From Methanobacteriota archaeon (GTDB lineage: Archaea > Methanobacteriota > Methanobacteria > Methanobacteriales > Methanobacteriaceae), in contig JAEYPF010000010.1 in NCBI GenBank assembly GCA_023411115.1, positions 310,001 to 374,000 of the forward strand: a stretch of DNA of 64,000 bases, given 5' to 3'. This document shows positions 47,319-56,544 of this stretch, one piece after another. Position 1 is the stretch's first letter, and each line of letters begins with the position of its first letter. Made by a program: the position numbers and the translations under genes. The notes under the pieces are model-generated. The model searched no databases. It was not told the origin of the DNA and saw only the letters and a program-made list of their open reading frames with translations.

Positions 47319-47900
47319 CTAGTACTCCTCGCATTTAATCTGGAAGTACGCAGTCGGGTGGTCGCACGAAGGACATTTTTCAGGCGGTTCCATTCCGCTG
47401 TGAACATATCCACATTTTCTGCAGACCCAACTAACTTCCTCATCTTTTTTAAATACCGTGCCTGCTTCTATCTGTTCAAGAAGTTCCTTGAACCTTTCTT
47501 CGTGATGTGCTTCCACGCGGCCAATTGCATTCAGTCTATTGGCTATATCTTTAAAACCTTCTTCTTCAGCTGTACTGGCAAACCCAGGGTACATTTCAGC
47601 AGTTTCGTAATGTTCACCTGCAATTGTAGCTTTAAGGTTTTCGGCTGTTGTTCCTAAGGTTGTTGGAACATCTGCGTCCACCACAATTTCAGAATCTTCT
47701 CCAGTTTCTTCCTTTAACTGGTTGATCATTCTCATTGCCCACTTCGCATGTTCCCTTTCATTTTCTGCGGTATTCAGGAAGATTTCAGAAATCTGTTCGT
47801 ATCCTTCCTTCTTTGCAACTTTTGCATAGATCGTATACCTGTTTCTGGCCTGACTTTCACCAATAAAAGCTTTTGCTAAGTTTTCCATAGTTTTTTTCAT
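47319..47900 (-). CDS. rbr: Rubrerythrin
   Basis: A 193-residue peroxidase that removes hydrogen peroxide using a diiron site and a rubredoxin domain. Diiron ligands are in [50 protein letters not shown] and [10 protein letters not shown]; the C-terminal rubredoxin centre is [10 protein letters not shown] and CPSCDHP. SD GGTG precedes the ATG. It adds to the oxygen defence at 13-17 kb but is in a separate place with its own promoter. Confidence 0.96.
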   Translation of the reverse strand: MKKTMENLAKAFIGESQARNRYTIYAKVAKKEGYEQISEIFLNTAENEREHAKWAMRMINQLKEETGEDSEIVVDADVPTTLGTTAENLKATIAGEHYETAEMYPGFASTAEEEGFKDIANRLNAIGRVEAHHEERFKELLEQIEAGTVFKKDEEVSWVCRKCGYVHSGMEPPEKCPSCDHPTAYFQIKCEEY

Positions 47901-48084
47901 AAATTATGCACCAATATAATATTATTTAAACCGATATTAATTATTTTCGATTAATTTCCAATAAAAATCACTATTATTACTATATGGCTCAAAATAGCCA
48001 AATTAGTATGCATAAAAGTTAAATAATTTCTCCAAGAGTTGTTAAATGTGCTAAGTATATTCTAAATCTGTGTTAATTTTATTT

Positions 48085-48921
48085 TTAAATATTTAATTTG
48101 TAAAAATAATTATCAGTGAATTCTTTATTTTTCTCATCTTCCTTAATTATATCTAATACCATTTCTAAGTTATTTTTTTCAATTTTATCCATGTTAATCA
48201 TTATAAAATTGTGCAAATGCTCCATTCTACATAGATTTGTAGAATTATTTTGATTACTTTCAATGGAAATATCGACTATTGTATTTACTTCTTCATCACT
48301 TAATTTATCAAAATAAGGCTCCAAATTCTTCATTACATCTTCAGCATTGCGAAAACTATACGCATTTTTTAATGCGCTAATTAGTTTGCCACTGATATTT
48401 GCCCCTGGAAAACTGTCGGCTATTGGTTTTATTATATATTCAAGGGGAATATCATTTCTACTTACTGGTAAACAATTGAAATCACTAATAAACCCATACG
48501 GTATCGTTCCATTAAGGCTTAATGGGATAATTAAAAGATTCCTAAAATACGCGATACCTAACTCTTGAGAACAGTAGCTAGAATTCCTGAAATTATTACT
48601 TAATATTGGAATAAACACCGCACAATCATTCAATTTGTCCATAATACTCTTTTTAAAATTTCCAGATAAATTATCACCATCATGAGCCAAAAAACCTTCG
48701 ATTTCAAGACTTGCAAGCATTTCTTTTATTCTGGATCCAATGTTAACGTCTTTTATTGAACAGCAGATCATTACTTTTATTTTCTCTTTTTCTAATTGTA
48801 AATTCGACCTTTTTTCCTTTAAAACCTTTAATAAATTATCAATTTCACTTGTATTATATAAATCAGCTATATTTGCATTTTTTATTTGTTTTTCAATCGA
48901 ACTAACTGGCAGTTCAACCAT
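48085..48921 (-). CDS. TIR-domain protein
   Basis: 278 residues. After a 45-residue helical start (IEKQIKNANIADLYNTSEIDNLLKVLKEK) comes a TIR domain (about residues 50-145): VMICCSIKDVNIGSRIKEML, LEIEGFLAHDGDNLSGNF, CAVFIPILSNNFRNSSYC and SQELGIAYF, where the Glu matches the catalytic Glu of NAD-cleaving TIR proteins. The C-terminal 130 residues are helical and unassigned. Bacterial and archaeal TIR proteins often act in antiphage defence (NADase or cyclic ADP-ribose signalling). No ThsA-like partner is next to it. The ATG at 48921 follows GAGGG. Confidence 0.85.
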   Translation of the reverse strand: MVELPVSSIEKQIKNANIADLYNTSEIDNLLKVLKEKRSNLQLEKEKIKVMICCSIKDVNIGSRIKEMLASLEIEGFLAHDGDNLSGNFKKSIMDKLNDCAVFIPILSNNFRNSSYCSQELGIAYFRNLLIIPLSLNGTIPYGFISDFNCLPVSRNDIPLEYIIKPIADSFPGANISGKLISALKNAYSFRNAEDVMKNLEPYFDKLSDEEVNTIVDISIESNQNNSTNLCRMEHLHNFIMINMDKIEKNNLEMVLDIIKEDEKNKEFTDNYFYKLNI

Positions 48922-49233
48922 ACACATCCCTCTTGTCCAAGATATTTCCTTAATTATAGTACAGTTTAAGTTTTTGTTTAATCGAAATTTTTACTATTAC
49001 TAAAAACACAAGTATGTAAAAATTACTATTCAATTTTAGCACATATTCAGCACTTTTTAAGTTAAAAGCAGAAGTTAAATCTCACTTTTTAAGTAAGATA
49101 AATAAACTTATCCAGAATCAATATAAATTCCAAATTGCAAATAATGCCAAAAGAGTATAATTATCCACGAAAATCATAGATGTGTAAAATAAGTTCTATA
49201 AATCGTAATCACTGGGAAGCAATAATTAAAAAT
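48922..49233. other. AT-rich intergenic region
   Basis: The upstream region of the TIR gene and downstream of the gene at 49234. TATA-like runs are present, but no frame or hairpin stands out. Confidence 0.4.
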
Positions 49234-49506
49234 TTAGTCAATTTTCTTTATTTTTCCCAGGTGTTCATTATAATACTCGTAACCTTCAGGTTGTAGTGTA
49301 ACATTGAAAAAGTTGAATTTGACTTTATTTATGTCGTGTAATGTCTTCACCAATTTCATCTCTTCCAGACAGGGTATTGCGCTGTTAATCTCATCACATT
49401 CGAGATTAGTAATTCTTCTTATAACATCACCATTACTGGTGTTTACTCTGCTTCTTTCTACCATAGCTTTTAGTATTAGCATTGCATTTTCATGGTTTTC
49501 ATCCAT
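49234..49506 (-). CDS. Small winged-helix-like protein
   Basis: 90 residues. NAMLILKAMVERSRVNTSNGDVIRRITNLECDEINSAIPCLEEMKLVKTL has the spacing of a winged-helix DNA-binding domain, followed by a short wing (FNFFNVTLQPEGYEYYNE). It resembles small archaeal transcription regulators or antitoxins, but no family is certain. SD GAAGGAGG precedes the ATG. It lies after the TIR gene's upstream gap on the same strand, so it is not in that operon. Confidence 0.65.
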   Translation of the reverse strand: MDENHENAMLILKAMVERSRVNTSNGDVIRRITNLECDEINSAIPCLEEMKLVKTLHDINKVKFNFFNVTLQPEGYEYYNEHLGKIKKID

Positions 49507-49822
49507 AAAATTACCTCCTTCTTTTTTATTATTTTTATAAAAGATATGAATATTTTTTTCTAATTAACATTATCAAACTACAAGTATATAAATCGAACTG
49601 TAATTATATGACAGTCGTGAAGGTCTGGGTCTGAAACTAGTCCTTATTAATGGATTAAAAAATACTTTGATCTTTAGAATTGAAGTTAAATCATTTTAAA
49701 TTAGCTTATAATAACTCATTAATAATTAATGCTAATAATATGTACCAAAAAATAAAAAGAGAAACACATTTAAAGGGTTATGTATTAATCATAATTATTA
49801 AAAGCATGATGGAGGTGAAAAT
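49507..49822. other. Intergenic region
   Basis: AT-rich, no convincing frame. It should contain promoters for the divergent genes at 49234 and 49823. Confidence 0.35.
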
Positions 49823-50251
49823 ATGAATAAAAAGATATTTACAGCTTTAACAATTTTTTTCATGGTTTCCCTTGCATTTGGACTTGCTGGACCTGTATCA
49901 GCAGCAACAATGGTAGATCACGGTACTAAATACGCATGGAGCGGCCAAAGCGGCTGGATGAAAGTCGTATGGAAAACTTACCAGTACAAGTACAAAAAAA
50001 ATAACCATTACAATAATAATTATATCAAATGTTACGCGACCTACTACGTACAGGACCCTGATACTAAGAAATACGAACTCAGCTGGCATGAAACATATAC
50101 ATTTGCAAAGGTCTCAAAATCAACAATTAAAATCACAGACTGGACAGATAACGAATTATGTCCTGGAACCATTGTGACTTACGATAAAACCAGGTTAACT
50201 GCATCACAATACTACTGGAGAGTATACAGACATAACATTTTAATGGTGTAA
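49823..50251 (+). CDS. Small secreted protein
   Basis: 142 residues with a clear signal peptide (KKIFTALTIFFMVSLAFGLAGPVSAA). The mature part is rich in Tyr, Lys and Trp (WSGQSGWMKVVWKTYQYKYKKN, YATYYVQDPDTKKYELSWHETY) and looks like a small beta-structure. No known family. SD GGAGGTG precedes the ATG. A role in the cell envelope is likely. Confidence 0.75.
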   Translation: MNKKIFTALTIFFMVSLAFGLAGPVSAATMVDHGTKYAWSGQSGWMKVVWKTYQYKYKKNNHYNNNYIKCYATYYVQDPDTKKYELSWHETYTFAKVSKSTIKITDWTDNELCPGTIVTYDKTRLTASQYYWRVYRHNILMV

Positions 50252-50583
50252 CCTATTTTATTTTTTATTTTGGGGATTATTTTTTTAATAACAGTTTAGT
50301 TTAGAAATTTTAATAATGGCTTAAAAACAAATTTTTTAAACATTTAGTAGTTAAAAAGTCTTATTGTAAGCCATAAAATATTCAAATTGACAGGTATTAA
50401 TAATTCAATTATATAAAATTGTATTTTCAAAAGAAAAGTATAAAAATTTAGTTAATCATGAACAGGTGGAAAATAGGTAAACTTGGTGCTGAAATGGATG
50501 ATAAACAGTTAGTTTTAACAAAAATGACCCACATATTAAAAAAGAGATATATTTTTTTCTAATCCAAACCATGAGGATTTACC
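50252..50583. other. Intergenic region with a short possible remnant
   Basis: Mostly A/T. A 34-residue frame at 50458-50562 (NRWKIGKLGAEMDDKQLVLT) resembles the frame at 37808; it has no SD. I see nothing else. Confidence 0.35.
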
Positions 50584-52263
50584 ATGAAATTGTCATCCTT
50601 TCTCCCAATAGCGAAATGGGCCAGGTCGTATAATAAAGAATGGTTAAGGCCAGATATCATTGCAGGAATTACCGTTGGTGCCTTTACAATACCTGAAGCC
50701 ATGGCATACGTTTCTTTAGCTGGTCTGCCACCCCAAGTTGGTTTGTATTCAGCAATGGTGGCATTACTGGTCTACATGATTTTTGGGACCTCCAGACAGT
50801 TATCTTTGGGCCCTACATCCACGATTTCAATACTGGTTGGTTCCACAATTGGTTCATTGATGATTGTCAGCGCCAGCCAGTATTTTATGATGGCATCTCT
50901 CGTAGCGGTCATGGTTGGTGCTTTAGCTCTTTTATCATGGGCTTTAAGATTAGGATTTGTAGTTAAATTCATTTCAAAAACTGTTTTAACTGGATTTTTA
51001 GCAGGTATAGCATTATACATTGCTTCGGGACAGATTCCAACATTATTTGGAATATCAGGCGCTTCAGGCACTTTTTTCCAGCGCATGTATTATTTTTTAG
51101 CCCATCTAGACCAAACAAACCTGGTCACTCTTGCAGTAGGAGTTGCAGGGATTATTTTTTTATTTATAGCCACTAAAAAATTCCCCAAATTACCCAATAC
51201 ATTGTTCCTCGTTTTAGGATCAATTGTAGTAATTACTTTCACTAATTTGAATTCTTTTGGCGTAAAAATAGTAGGTTCTATTCCTCAGGGACTGCCTTCC
51301 CTGATAATTCCGGATCCACACCTGATTGATATCAGTGTCCTGCTTACCCTTGGAATAACTGTTTTTCTTATAAGTCATGTAGAAGGATATCTATTTGCTT
51401 CACAGTATGCATCAATAAACAAGTACAAAATTAATAAAAACCAGGAATTGTTGGCCTTAGGTGCGTCCAATATGATTGCAGGCATTTTTCAGGGATTACC
51501 AATAGGGGGAGCACCATCAAGAACTGCAGTAAACAACGAAAGCGGGGCAAAAACACAGCTTGCCGGAGGAATATCTGGAATTGTTATTTTAATGACCCTA
51601 GTTTTATTTACGGGGATATTCTACAACTTACCACAGGCCATACTGGCTGCCATCATACTTTTTGTAATAAAACGTCTGGTTGATATCCCTCATTTCCGCA
51701 AGATCTATCACTTCAGCAAGATAGAATTCGGTATTGCTGTTGTAACGCTTTTAACTGTGCTATTTATTGGTGCACTGGAAGGAATTGTAATTGGAGTAAT
51801 ATTATCCATTTTAAGCCTACTTAAAAACATGTATAATCCCCATATAGCCATATTAGGACGTATTCCAGGTACAGTCCAATATTTAGACATTAAACGCCGC
51901 CCAGAAGCAGAAATAGCATCCCACACCCTCATTGTTAGGGTCGATGGGTCCCAGATATTCCTGAACACTGAAAGCGTAAAAAATACCATTATAGATCTAG
52001 TAGATGGAAATTATAAAGACACTAAATTATTTGTTTTGGATTTTGAAGCCACCTCTTTCATTGATTATTCTGGAATTGAAATGTTAGAAGAACTCACCGA
52101 TGAGTTGAAGCAGCGAGGCATTAAAATCAAAGCAGCAAATGTATACGGACCCCTTAGAGAGTCTATTAAAAAAACCCGACTGGAACAGGAAATTATGGAA
52201 AGTAAATTCTGTTTAACCATCGATCAATGTATTAAAAGATGGGAAAGAGAAGAAAAAGAGTAA
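50584..52263 (+). CDS. SulP-family anion transporter with STAS domain
   Basis: 559 residues. The first 420 form the membrane domain: DIIAGITVGAFTIPEAMAYVSLAGLPPQVGLYSAMV (SulP signature), GTSRQLSLGPTSTISILVG and NMIAGIFQGLPIGGAPSRTAVN. Residues about 440-555 are a STAS domain (LIVRVDGSQIFLNTESV, FVLDFEATSFIDYSGIEMLEEL). The family carries sulfate, bicarbonate or other anions by symport; substrate cannot be told. SD GAGGAT precedes the ATG. Confidence 0.93.
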   Translation: MKLSSFLPIAKWARSYNKEWLRPDIIAGITVGAFTIPEAMAYVSLAGLPPQVGLYSAMVALLVYMIFGTSRQLSLGPTSTISILVGSTIGSLMIVSASQYFMMASLVAVMVGALALLSWALRLGFVVKFISKTVLTGFLAGIALYIASGQIPTLFGISGASGTFFQRMYYFLAHLDQTNLVTLAVGVAGIIFLFIATKKFPKLPNTLFLVLGSIVVITFTNLNSFGVKIVGSIPQGLPSLIIPDPHLIDISVLLTLGITVFLISHVEGYLFASQYASINKYKINKNQELLALGASNMIAGIFQGLPIGGAPSRTAVNNESGAKTQLAGGISGIVILMTLVLFTGIFYNLPQAILAAIILFVIKRLVDIPHFRKIYHFSKIEFGIAVVTLLTVLFIGALEGIVIGVILSILSLLKNMYNPHIAILGRIPGTVQYLDIKRRPEAEIASHTLIVRVDGSQIFLNTESVKNTIIDLVDGNYKDTKLFVLDFEATSFIDYSGIEMLEELTDELKQRGIKIKAANVYGPLRESIKKTRLEQEIMESKFCLTIDQCIKRWEREEKE

Positions 52264-52304
52264 ACTACCTAAGATATTGATGAAATTTGCAGCAAATGTA
52301 TAGT

Positions 52305-52817
52305 TTACTGAATGTACCTTAAATCATCGTGATCTGATGCAAATTCAGCTCCTCTTTTCATATTTTCTAGTTGCATATCATATAATTCTCTAATTTCTTC
52401 AAAAATGTAGTCGTAGAACTTTTCGAAATCTTCTTCCCTGTCTTCACATATTCGAAATTCATCCTTAGATTCTTTACCATACTTCACTATAAAGTGACTA
52501 TCTTCTTTTTTAATAAGAAGCCTGCTTCTTACATTTTCTTGGGGACGGAGATTTGGAGGTTCATATAATCCTATCCCAATTCCAACATGCCAGAATCCAT
52601 CTTCTCCAAGCTTCGTAGCTCCATGTATATTATAACTAACATTTGGATCGCTTTCTTTATCTGGAGGATAATAATTGACCTGTTCTGGAGGGCATTGCAA
52701 ATATTCTTTTAATCCATTTACCATTTTAATCCCAAATTCCATGCATTCATTCTCATAATTGAAAAATTTTTTTCTTGCATCAGCATAACTTTCACAAAGT
52801 TCTTCAAATCGGGTCAT
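52305..52817 (-). CDS. Hypothetical soluble protein
   Basis: 170 residues, acidic, no membrane segment. It starts with helices (RFEELCESYADARKKFFNYENECMEF), then a beta-rich middle (YNIHGATKLGEDGFWHVGIGIGLYE, RSRLLIKKEDSHFIVKYG) and ends in a helix pair. I do not recognise it. SD AAAGGTGA precedes the ATG. It is convergent with the SulP gene. Confidence 0.65.
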   Translation of the reverse strand: MTRFEELCESYADARKKFFNYENECMEFGIKMVNGLKEYLQCPPEQVNYYPPDKESDPNVSYNIHGATKLGEDGFWHVGIGIGLYEPPNLRPQENVRSRLLIKKEDSHFIVKYGKESKDEFRICEDREEDFEKFYDYIFEEIRELYDMQLENMKRGAEFASDHDDLRYIQ

Positions 52818-53199
52818 GGTTTCACCTTTTTATAAGTTAATAAGATTAATTAATTTTATATTATATCGATTTTATTTAATAATTTATAGGAATTATGCAA
52901 CCTACTGATTTTAAGCAAAAATAGCCATATATCCCAAATATTAACCTGTTAAACATTTAAGTGGATTTAAACTAACTAAACGTTTAATTAAATCATTCAT
53001 GATTTCTAAAGCTAATTATATAAATGAAACAAACTATAAATAAAAAAATAAACCAATATGTCAGAAATATATTAAAATTATATAGTTCCATGAATTTATA
53101 CCATCTGGCCTAGATATGTCCCTTATTTTCAGTCAGTTTAACAATTTATCTCGAAATTGAATCAATAAATTAGAATCATTTGAAAATGGCGTTATTTAG

Positions 53200-53223
53200 T
53201 TCGTTATAGTACACTATAACGAA
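53200..53223. promoter_or_regulatory. 24-base operator-like palindrome
   Basis: TTCGTTATAGT and ACTATAACGAA are perfect 11-base arms around AC. It lies in the 725-base gap between the gene at 52305 and the secreted protein at 53543, 343 bases before the latter. The remainder of the gap 52818-53430 is AT-rich without frames. Confidence 0.6.
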
Positions 53224-53430
53224 ATATAAAGTTAAGTTCAAAATCATTTATTTTTTTTAATCAGCAATTTTGTAAAGTACACAAGAATTAAGAACGAAGA
53301 GTAATTTAAGCCCTATTAAGTATTTAAACGCACTTTTAAATTAAAAGTCCAAAATTTTTAGGATAAATAAAACTATATGTTAGTACATACAAACAGTTAG
53401 TACAATTAAATCTTTTAATTAGGAAACATT

Positions 53431-53527
53431 CCCAAAATCTATGATTTTGGGACAAGTAAAAATTGAAAATTTTTGAATGCCATCGAAAATCATAGATTTT
53501 CTGGTATTCAAAACTTTCAGTTTTGAA
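53431..53527. repeat. Hairpin array 3
   Basis: Four hairpins: 53431-53451 (CCCAAAATC/TAT/GATTTTGGG), 53458-53474 (AAAAATT/GAA/AATTTTT), 53475-53509 (GAAAATC/ATA/GATTTTC inside an 8-base outer stem GAATGCCA/TGGTATTC with one wobble) and 53507-53527 (TTCAAAACT/TTC/AGTTTTGAA). Same style as arrays 1 and 2. It ends 15 bases before the ATG of the next gene, so it is probably in that gene's leader. Confidence 0.8.
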
Positions 53528-53542
53528 CGGTCGTGATAAAGG

Positions 53543-53911
53543 ATGAAAAGTCTAAAAATAGTATCTATATTAGTTTTGGCAGTGTTCTCTTTAAGCTTTG
53601 GTGTCTCAGGAGTATACGCAATTGAACCAGCTAAAGATTGGAAATTACACGTAAAAACAGTGCAATTAAATGAAACATTTACAGTTGCCCCTTCTGGATT
53701 CCACATTCCGGAGGCATCATTTAGTACAAAGTACAACAAAAACTATCTAAATCTAGTATCTACAGAAGGAAACAGCTTCACATTTAAGGCAGTTAAACCC
53801 GGCATCACATATATTAATATAATTCTCACTCCATGGTACCATATATTAATATATCCGCCTGTTGACGATAGAATAATCACAGATACATATGTAATAATTA
53901 TTAAGAAGTAA
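53543..53911 (+). CDS. Small secreted protein, possibly chagasin-like
   Basis: 122 residues with a signal peptide (SLKIVSILVLAVFSLSFGVSGVYA). The mature part (VKTVQLNETFTVAPSGFHIPEASFS, GNSFTFKAVKPGITYINIILTPWY) has the strand order and FxxxxxGxxxI pattern of chagasin-type cysteine-protease inhibitors, but the NPTTGY-type loop is not clear. A weak SD (GTGAT/AAGG) is before the ATG; the leader is the hairpin array. Confidence 0.6.
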   Translation: MKSLKIVSILVLAVFSLSFGVSGVYAIEPAKDWKLHVKTVQLNETFTVAPSGFHIPEASFSTKYNKNYLNLVSTEGNSFTFKAVKPGITYINIILTPWYHILIYPPVDDRIITDTYVIIIKK

Positions 53912-53966
53912 TCCTTAGACTTAGGTCTAAGGACTAATCTATTTTTGACTTAAATTCAATTCAGTA

Positions 53967-54941
53967 CTATGCCTCTGATTTTAACTCTTCGATTTCCATT
54001 AAAGCCTCTTTATTATCGGGAGAAAACTCTAAGATTTTCTCAAAACAGCCCAACGCAAGATCATCCTTACCTAAATCTCGATAAACATTTCCCAAGTTCA
54101 TATAAGCAGTTTCAAAATCATTATTGAGTTTAATAGCCTCGTTTAGAGACTCTACAGCTTCATAGTTACGTCCAAGGCTGTGTTGAATATATCCCAGGTA
54201 ATTCCAGAGTTCTTCCTGATTTCTATCTACCATTAAAGCTTTTATAAAGTATTCTATTGCTTCTTCTTCTTTTTCCATAAAGTATAACACATTTCCTTTG
54301 TAAAAGAGGGCTTTAAAATTGTCAGGTTCATTTTCTAAGGTTTGATCCAGGTACTTTAATGATTCAACGTAGTGTCCCATATCGGCTAACGTAGCCCCTA
54401 TATTGTAAACTGCCTCTTTATATTCAGGATCAATATTTAAAGCCTTCTGAAAACATTCCAGAGCATTTTCATCATCATCTAGAATACTGTAAGTTACACC
54501 ACAGTCGTTCCATGCCTCAATAAATTCTTCATCCATAGATATAGCTATATCAAAACAATTTACAGCCCCTTCACAGTTGCCCGTATAAATTAAATGCAAG
54601 TTTCCTAGATAATACCACAGATCTTCATTTTCCCCGAGTTCCTGGGCATCAAGAAACGCCTCCAATGATTTTTCATAGTTTTCCATGAAAAAGAGACACA
54701 TTCCTTTACCAAAAAGTCCGGGAAATGTTTTTTGTATTTTAAGGGCATGGTTAAAAGAATCTAGAGCCTCTTCATAATTTTCCATGGTTCCAAGAAGGTA
54801 TCCCAGTTCCAGCTGGGCTTCCATACAGAAAGGGTTTGCTTCTACTGCTTCACGAAAATAGTTAATGGCCTCCTGAGGCCTTCCATATGTTAATAATTCT
54901 ATTCCTGTTTGATAAAGTTTTTTAGCTTGATTAGTGGTCAA
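53967..54941 (-). CDS. Soluble TPR-repeat protein
   Basis: 324 residues with about nine tetratricopeptide units back to back (LYQTGIELLTYGRPQEAINYF, GYLLGTMENYEEALDSFNHAL, GVTYSILDDDENALECFQKAL, GNVYRDLGKDDLALGCFEKIL). No other domain, no signal peptide. It probably works as a protein-interaction scaffold. TTG start at 54941 follows AAGGAG. Methanogen genomes hold many such proteins. Confidence 0.88.
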   Translation of the reverse strand: MTTNQAKKLYQTGIELLTYGRPQEAINYFREAVEANPFCMEAQLELGYLLGTMENYEEALDSFNHALKIQKTFPGLFGKGMCLFFMENYEKSLEAFLDAQELGENEDLWYYLGNLHLIYTGNCEGAVNCFDIAISMDEEFIEAWNDCGVTYSILDDDENALECFQKALNIDPEYKEAVYNIGATLADMGHYVESLKYLDQTLENEPDNFKALFYKGNVLYFMEKEEEAIEYFIKALMVDRNQEELWNYLGYIQHSLGRNYEAVESLNEAIKLNNDFETAYMNLGNVYRDLGKDDLALGCFEKILEFSPDNKEALMEIEELKSEA

Positions 54942-55204
54942 TTTATTTCTCCTTAACTATAATTTTAAATTTAAAATAAACTCTCAAAGTGAATTAAAAG
55001 ATTTTCTCATTCAATATAATTAAAGCTTACTAATTGAAAATGAATTTGAAATTTAGAAATTTCCAAAATTAGAGTAATTACAGGCATAACATATTTAAAA
55101 ACTAGGAAAATGTAAATTAATCGTGTTTAATTAGGATTTTTAAATTTGAAACCCATCGAAAAACATGGTGTTAAAATGTATATACAAAATCAAAGAATAA
55201 TGCT

Positions 55205-55475
55205 CACAAGCAGCTGTTGTTTATCATGAAACTGAAAAGGGACACCCAGAAGAATTTTACCCTGAAAAAAGCGCATTTATTTATTATATTTTATAAGGCT
55301 AAGTAAACGGGATAATTGATTATGAAAATATGAGGTTAAAGGCAAAGATATTGTAATTATCCTTCCAGGCAAAAAATTCTATTTTAAGGGTAAATTAAAA
55401 CAAATATGTGTTACAGTTCCTGCATGACAAGAAGAATACGAAAAACCCGTTAGATATATTGAAAATTGTAATTAA
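55205..55475 (+). pseudogene. Decayed cupin-domain gene
   Basis: Translating two frames gives a recognisable cupin: AAVVYHETEKGHPEEFYPEK and SAFIYYIL, then (after stops at 55294 and 55300, and a frameshift near 55336) KDIVIILPGKKFYFKGKLKQ, ICVTVPA, a stop, QEEYEKPVRYIEN. The strands and the PG-x-FYFKG turn are those of small single-domain cupins. With at least three stops and a frameshift it is not functional. No SD or start survives. The rest of the gap 54942-55204 is AT-rich; CTAATT/AATTAG and GAAATTT/AAATTTC near 55030-55072 can form a hairpin. Confidence 0.75.
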
Positions 55476-55522
55476 ATCCTAAAAAAATATTTAAAAAAAT
55501 AATAGGTTTAAAAACGCTGCAA

Positions 55523-55837
55523 TTATTTAAATGAGAATTTAGGAAGATTATCTAGACTATCAGAAGGAGTTTGATCATGATCTGTTCGTATATATTTGTT
55601 TCCGTTAACTTGAACGATATTAACTTCCTCACCTTCACCCCAAATACCTTGATTTTGATTTAAAATAGTTATAAATGTATAGTCGTTTTCTAAAGCCGAA
55701 ATAATCTGATCTCGCGACCATAACTCAGCGTCTCCAATTGAATTTCCTTTATCTTTGTGAACTTTTACCTGATAAATTTGGGTTCCGCCATCATTAAATT
55801 TAACGGCTGATATACCGTAATCCGCCCATTTTTCCAT
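55523..55837 (-). CDS. DUF3892 family protein
   Basis: 104 residues matching the DUF3892 pattern: ADYGISAVKFNDGGTQIYQVKVH, GDAELWSRDQIISALENDYTFITI, EGEEVNIVQVNGNKYIRTDHDQTPSDSLDNLPKF. The role of this family is unknown. SD GAGGAG precedes the ATG. The end LPKFSF is the conserved family terminus, so the gene is complete. Confidence 0.85.
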   Translation of the reverse strand: MEKWADYGISAVKFNDGGTQIYQVKVHKDKGNSIGDAELWSRDQIISALENDYTFITILNQNQGIWGEGEEVNIVQVNGNKYIRTDHDQTPSDSLDNLPKFSFK

Positions 55838-56136
55838 TGAATCTCCTCTTTTTATTAAATAAGAGTATTAGATCAGAAAATCAGTAAATTCTAATAATCT
55901 CTGATCTTGTATGAGTTAAAGGGTAATTTATTTATTGCTATTACGATCAAATAGAAAAGAATATAATATATATTTAGAAATAATTTAGTATTCTATTTAA
56001 TTTCTAATTTTAAGATCGCTGTTTACAATACGTTATGCCTCTTGATTGGATTACCTCTAAACAGATATAAAATATTGTCACGAAACGAATTTGATAAAAA
56101 GAAACTATTTCAGGTAAGTCGTTCTCAACAATCATA

Positions 56137-56165
56137 GAAAACTTTATATATTTAGAATTTTACAT
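56137..56165 (+). promoter_or_regulatory. Promoter P1 with TTTACAT element
   Basis: A BRE/TATA-like GAAAACTTTATATATTT (56137-56153) is followed by TTTACAT at 56159-56165 and TATACATGATAC. The same TATA and element recur at 56470, 57785 and 62747. No gene starts directly after it; a hairpin leader follows, so it may drive a small RNA or a long leader to 56649. Confidence 0.6.
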
Positions 56166-56195
56166 TATACATGATACTAAGCAAGATGGTGTATA

Positions 56196-56243
56196 GGATA
56201 TAGGGGCATCATTTTTTTATCCCCTCATCTCCTCCCTATATCC
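56196..56243 (+). ncRNA. Possible hairpin RNA or leader element 1
   Basis: GGATATAGGG (56196-56205) is complementary to CCCTATATCC (56234-56243). GGGG at 56203-56206 could instead pair with CCCC at 56221-56224 around a T-rich loop, so two exclusive folds are possible, as in an attenuator. It lies 30 bases after promoter P1. The surrounding gap 55838-56648 has no open frame. Confidence 0.45.
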
Positions 56244-56469
56244 TAAAGTATCAATATATAACTTCAGTAGACTAATAACAATTTAATTACCTATTAAATA
56301 AGAATTGAGTATTTAATATAAATGTTATAATTCAATTTTTTAAAGAAAAATTAACTTTTTACAATTATGACAGTGATGGGATAAAAATTACATCGCTCCA
56401 GTTTTCCAATTCCAGCAAACTTCCATTTATTCGCTCATTTTGACTTTGACAATTTAGATTGTTTATAGA

Positions 56470-56514
56470 AATATTTATATATATAAACTTTTACATTATA
56501 CTTTGACATGTAAA
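56470..56514 (+). promoter_or_regulatory. Promoter P2 with TTTACAT...ATGTAAA element
   Basis: ATATTTATATATATAAA (56470-56487) is a TATA box. TTTACAT at 56490-56496 and ATGTAAA at 56508-56514 are inverted copies, 11 bases apart, over the expected transcription start. It is placed about 140-180 bases before the transglutaminase-fold gene. Confidence 0.6.
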
Positions 56515-56544
56515 TCTGGTTACTTGCATGTTTGTGAATCCCGG

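Noticed and set aside
48085..49506. TIR gene and small winged-helix gene as a toxin-antitoxin or Thoeris operon
   Set aside because: They are separated by over 300 bases, with the winged-helix gene upstream of its own gap, and no ThsA-like NADase is present.
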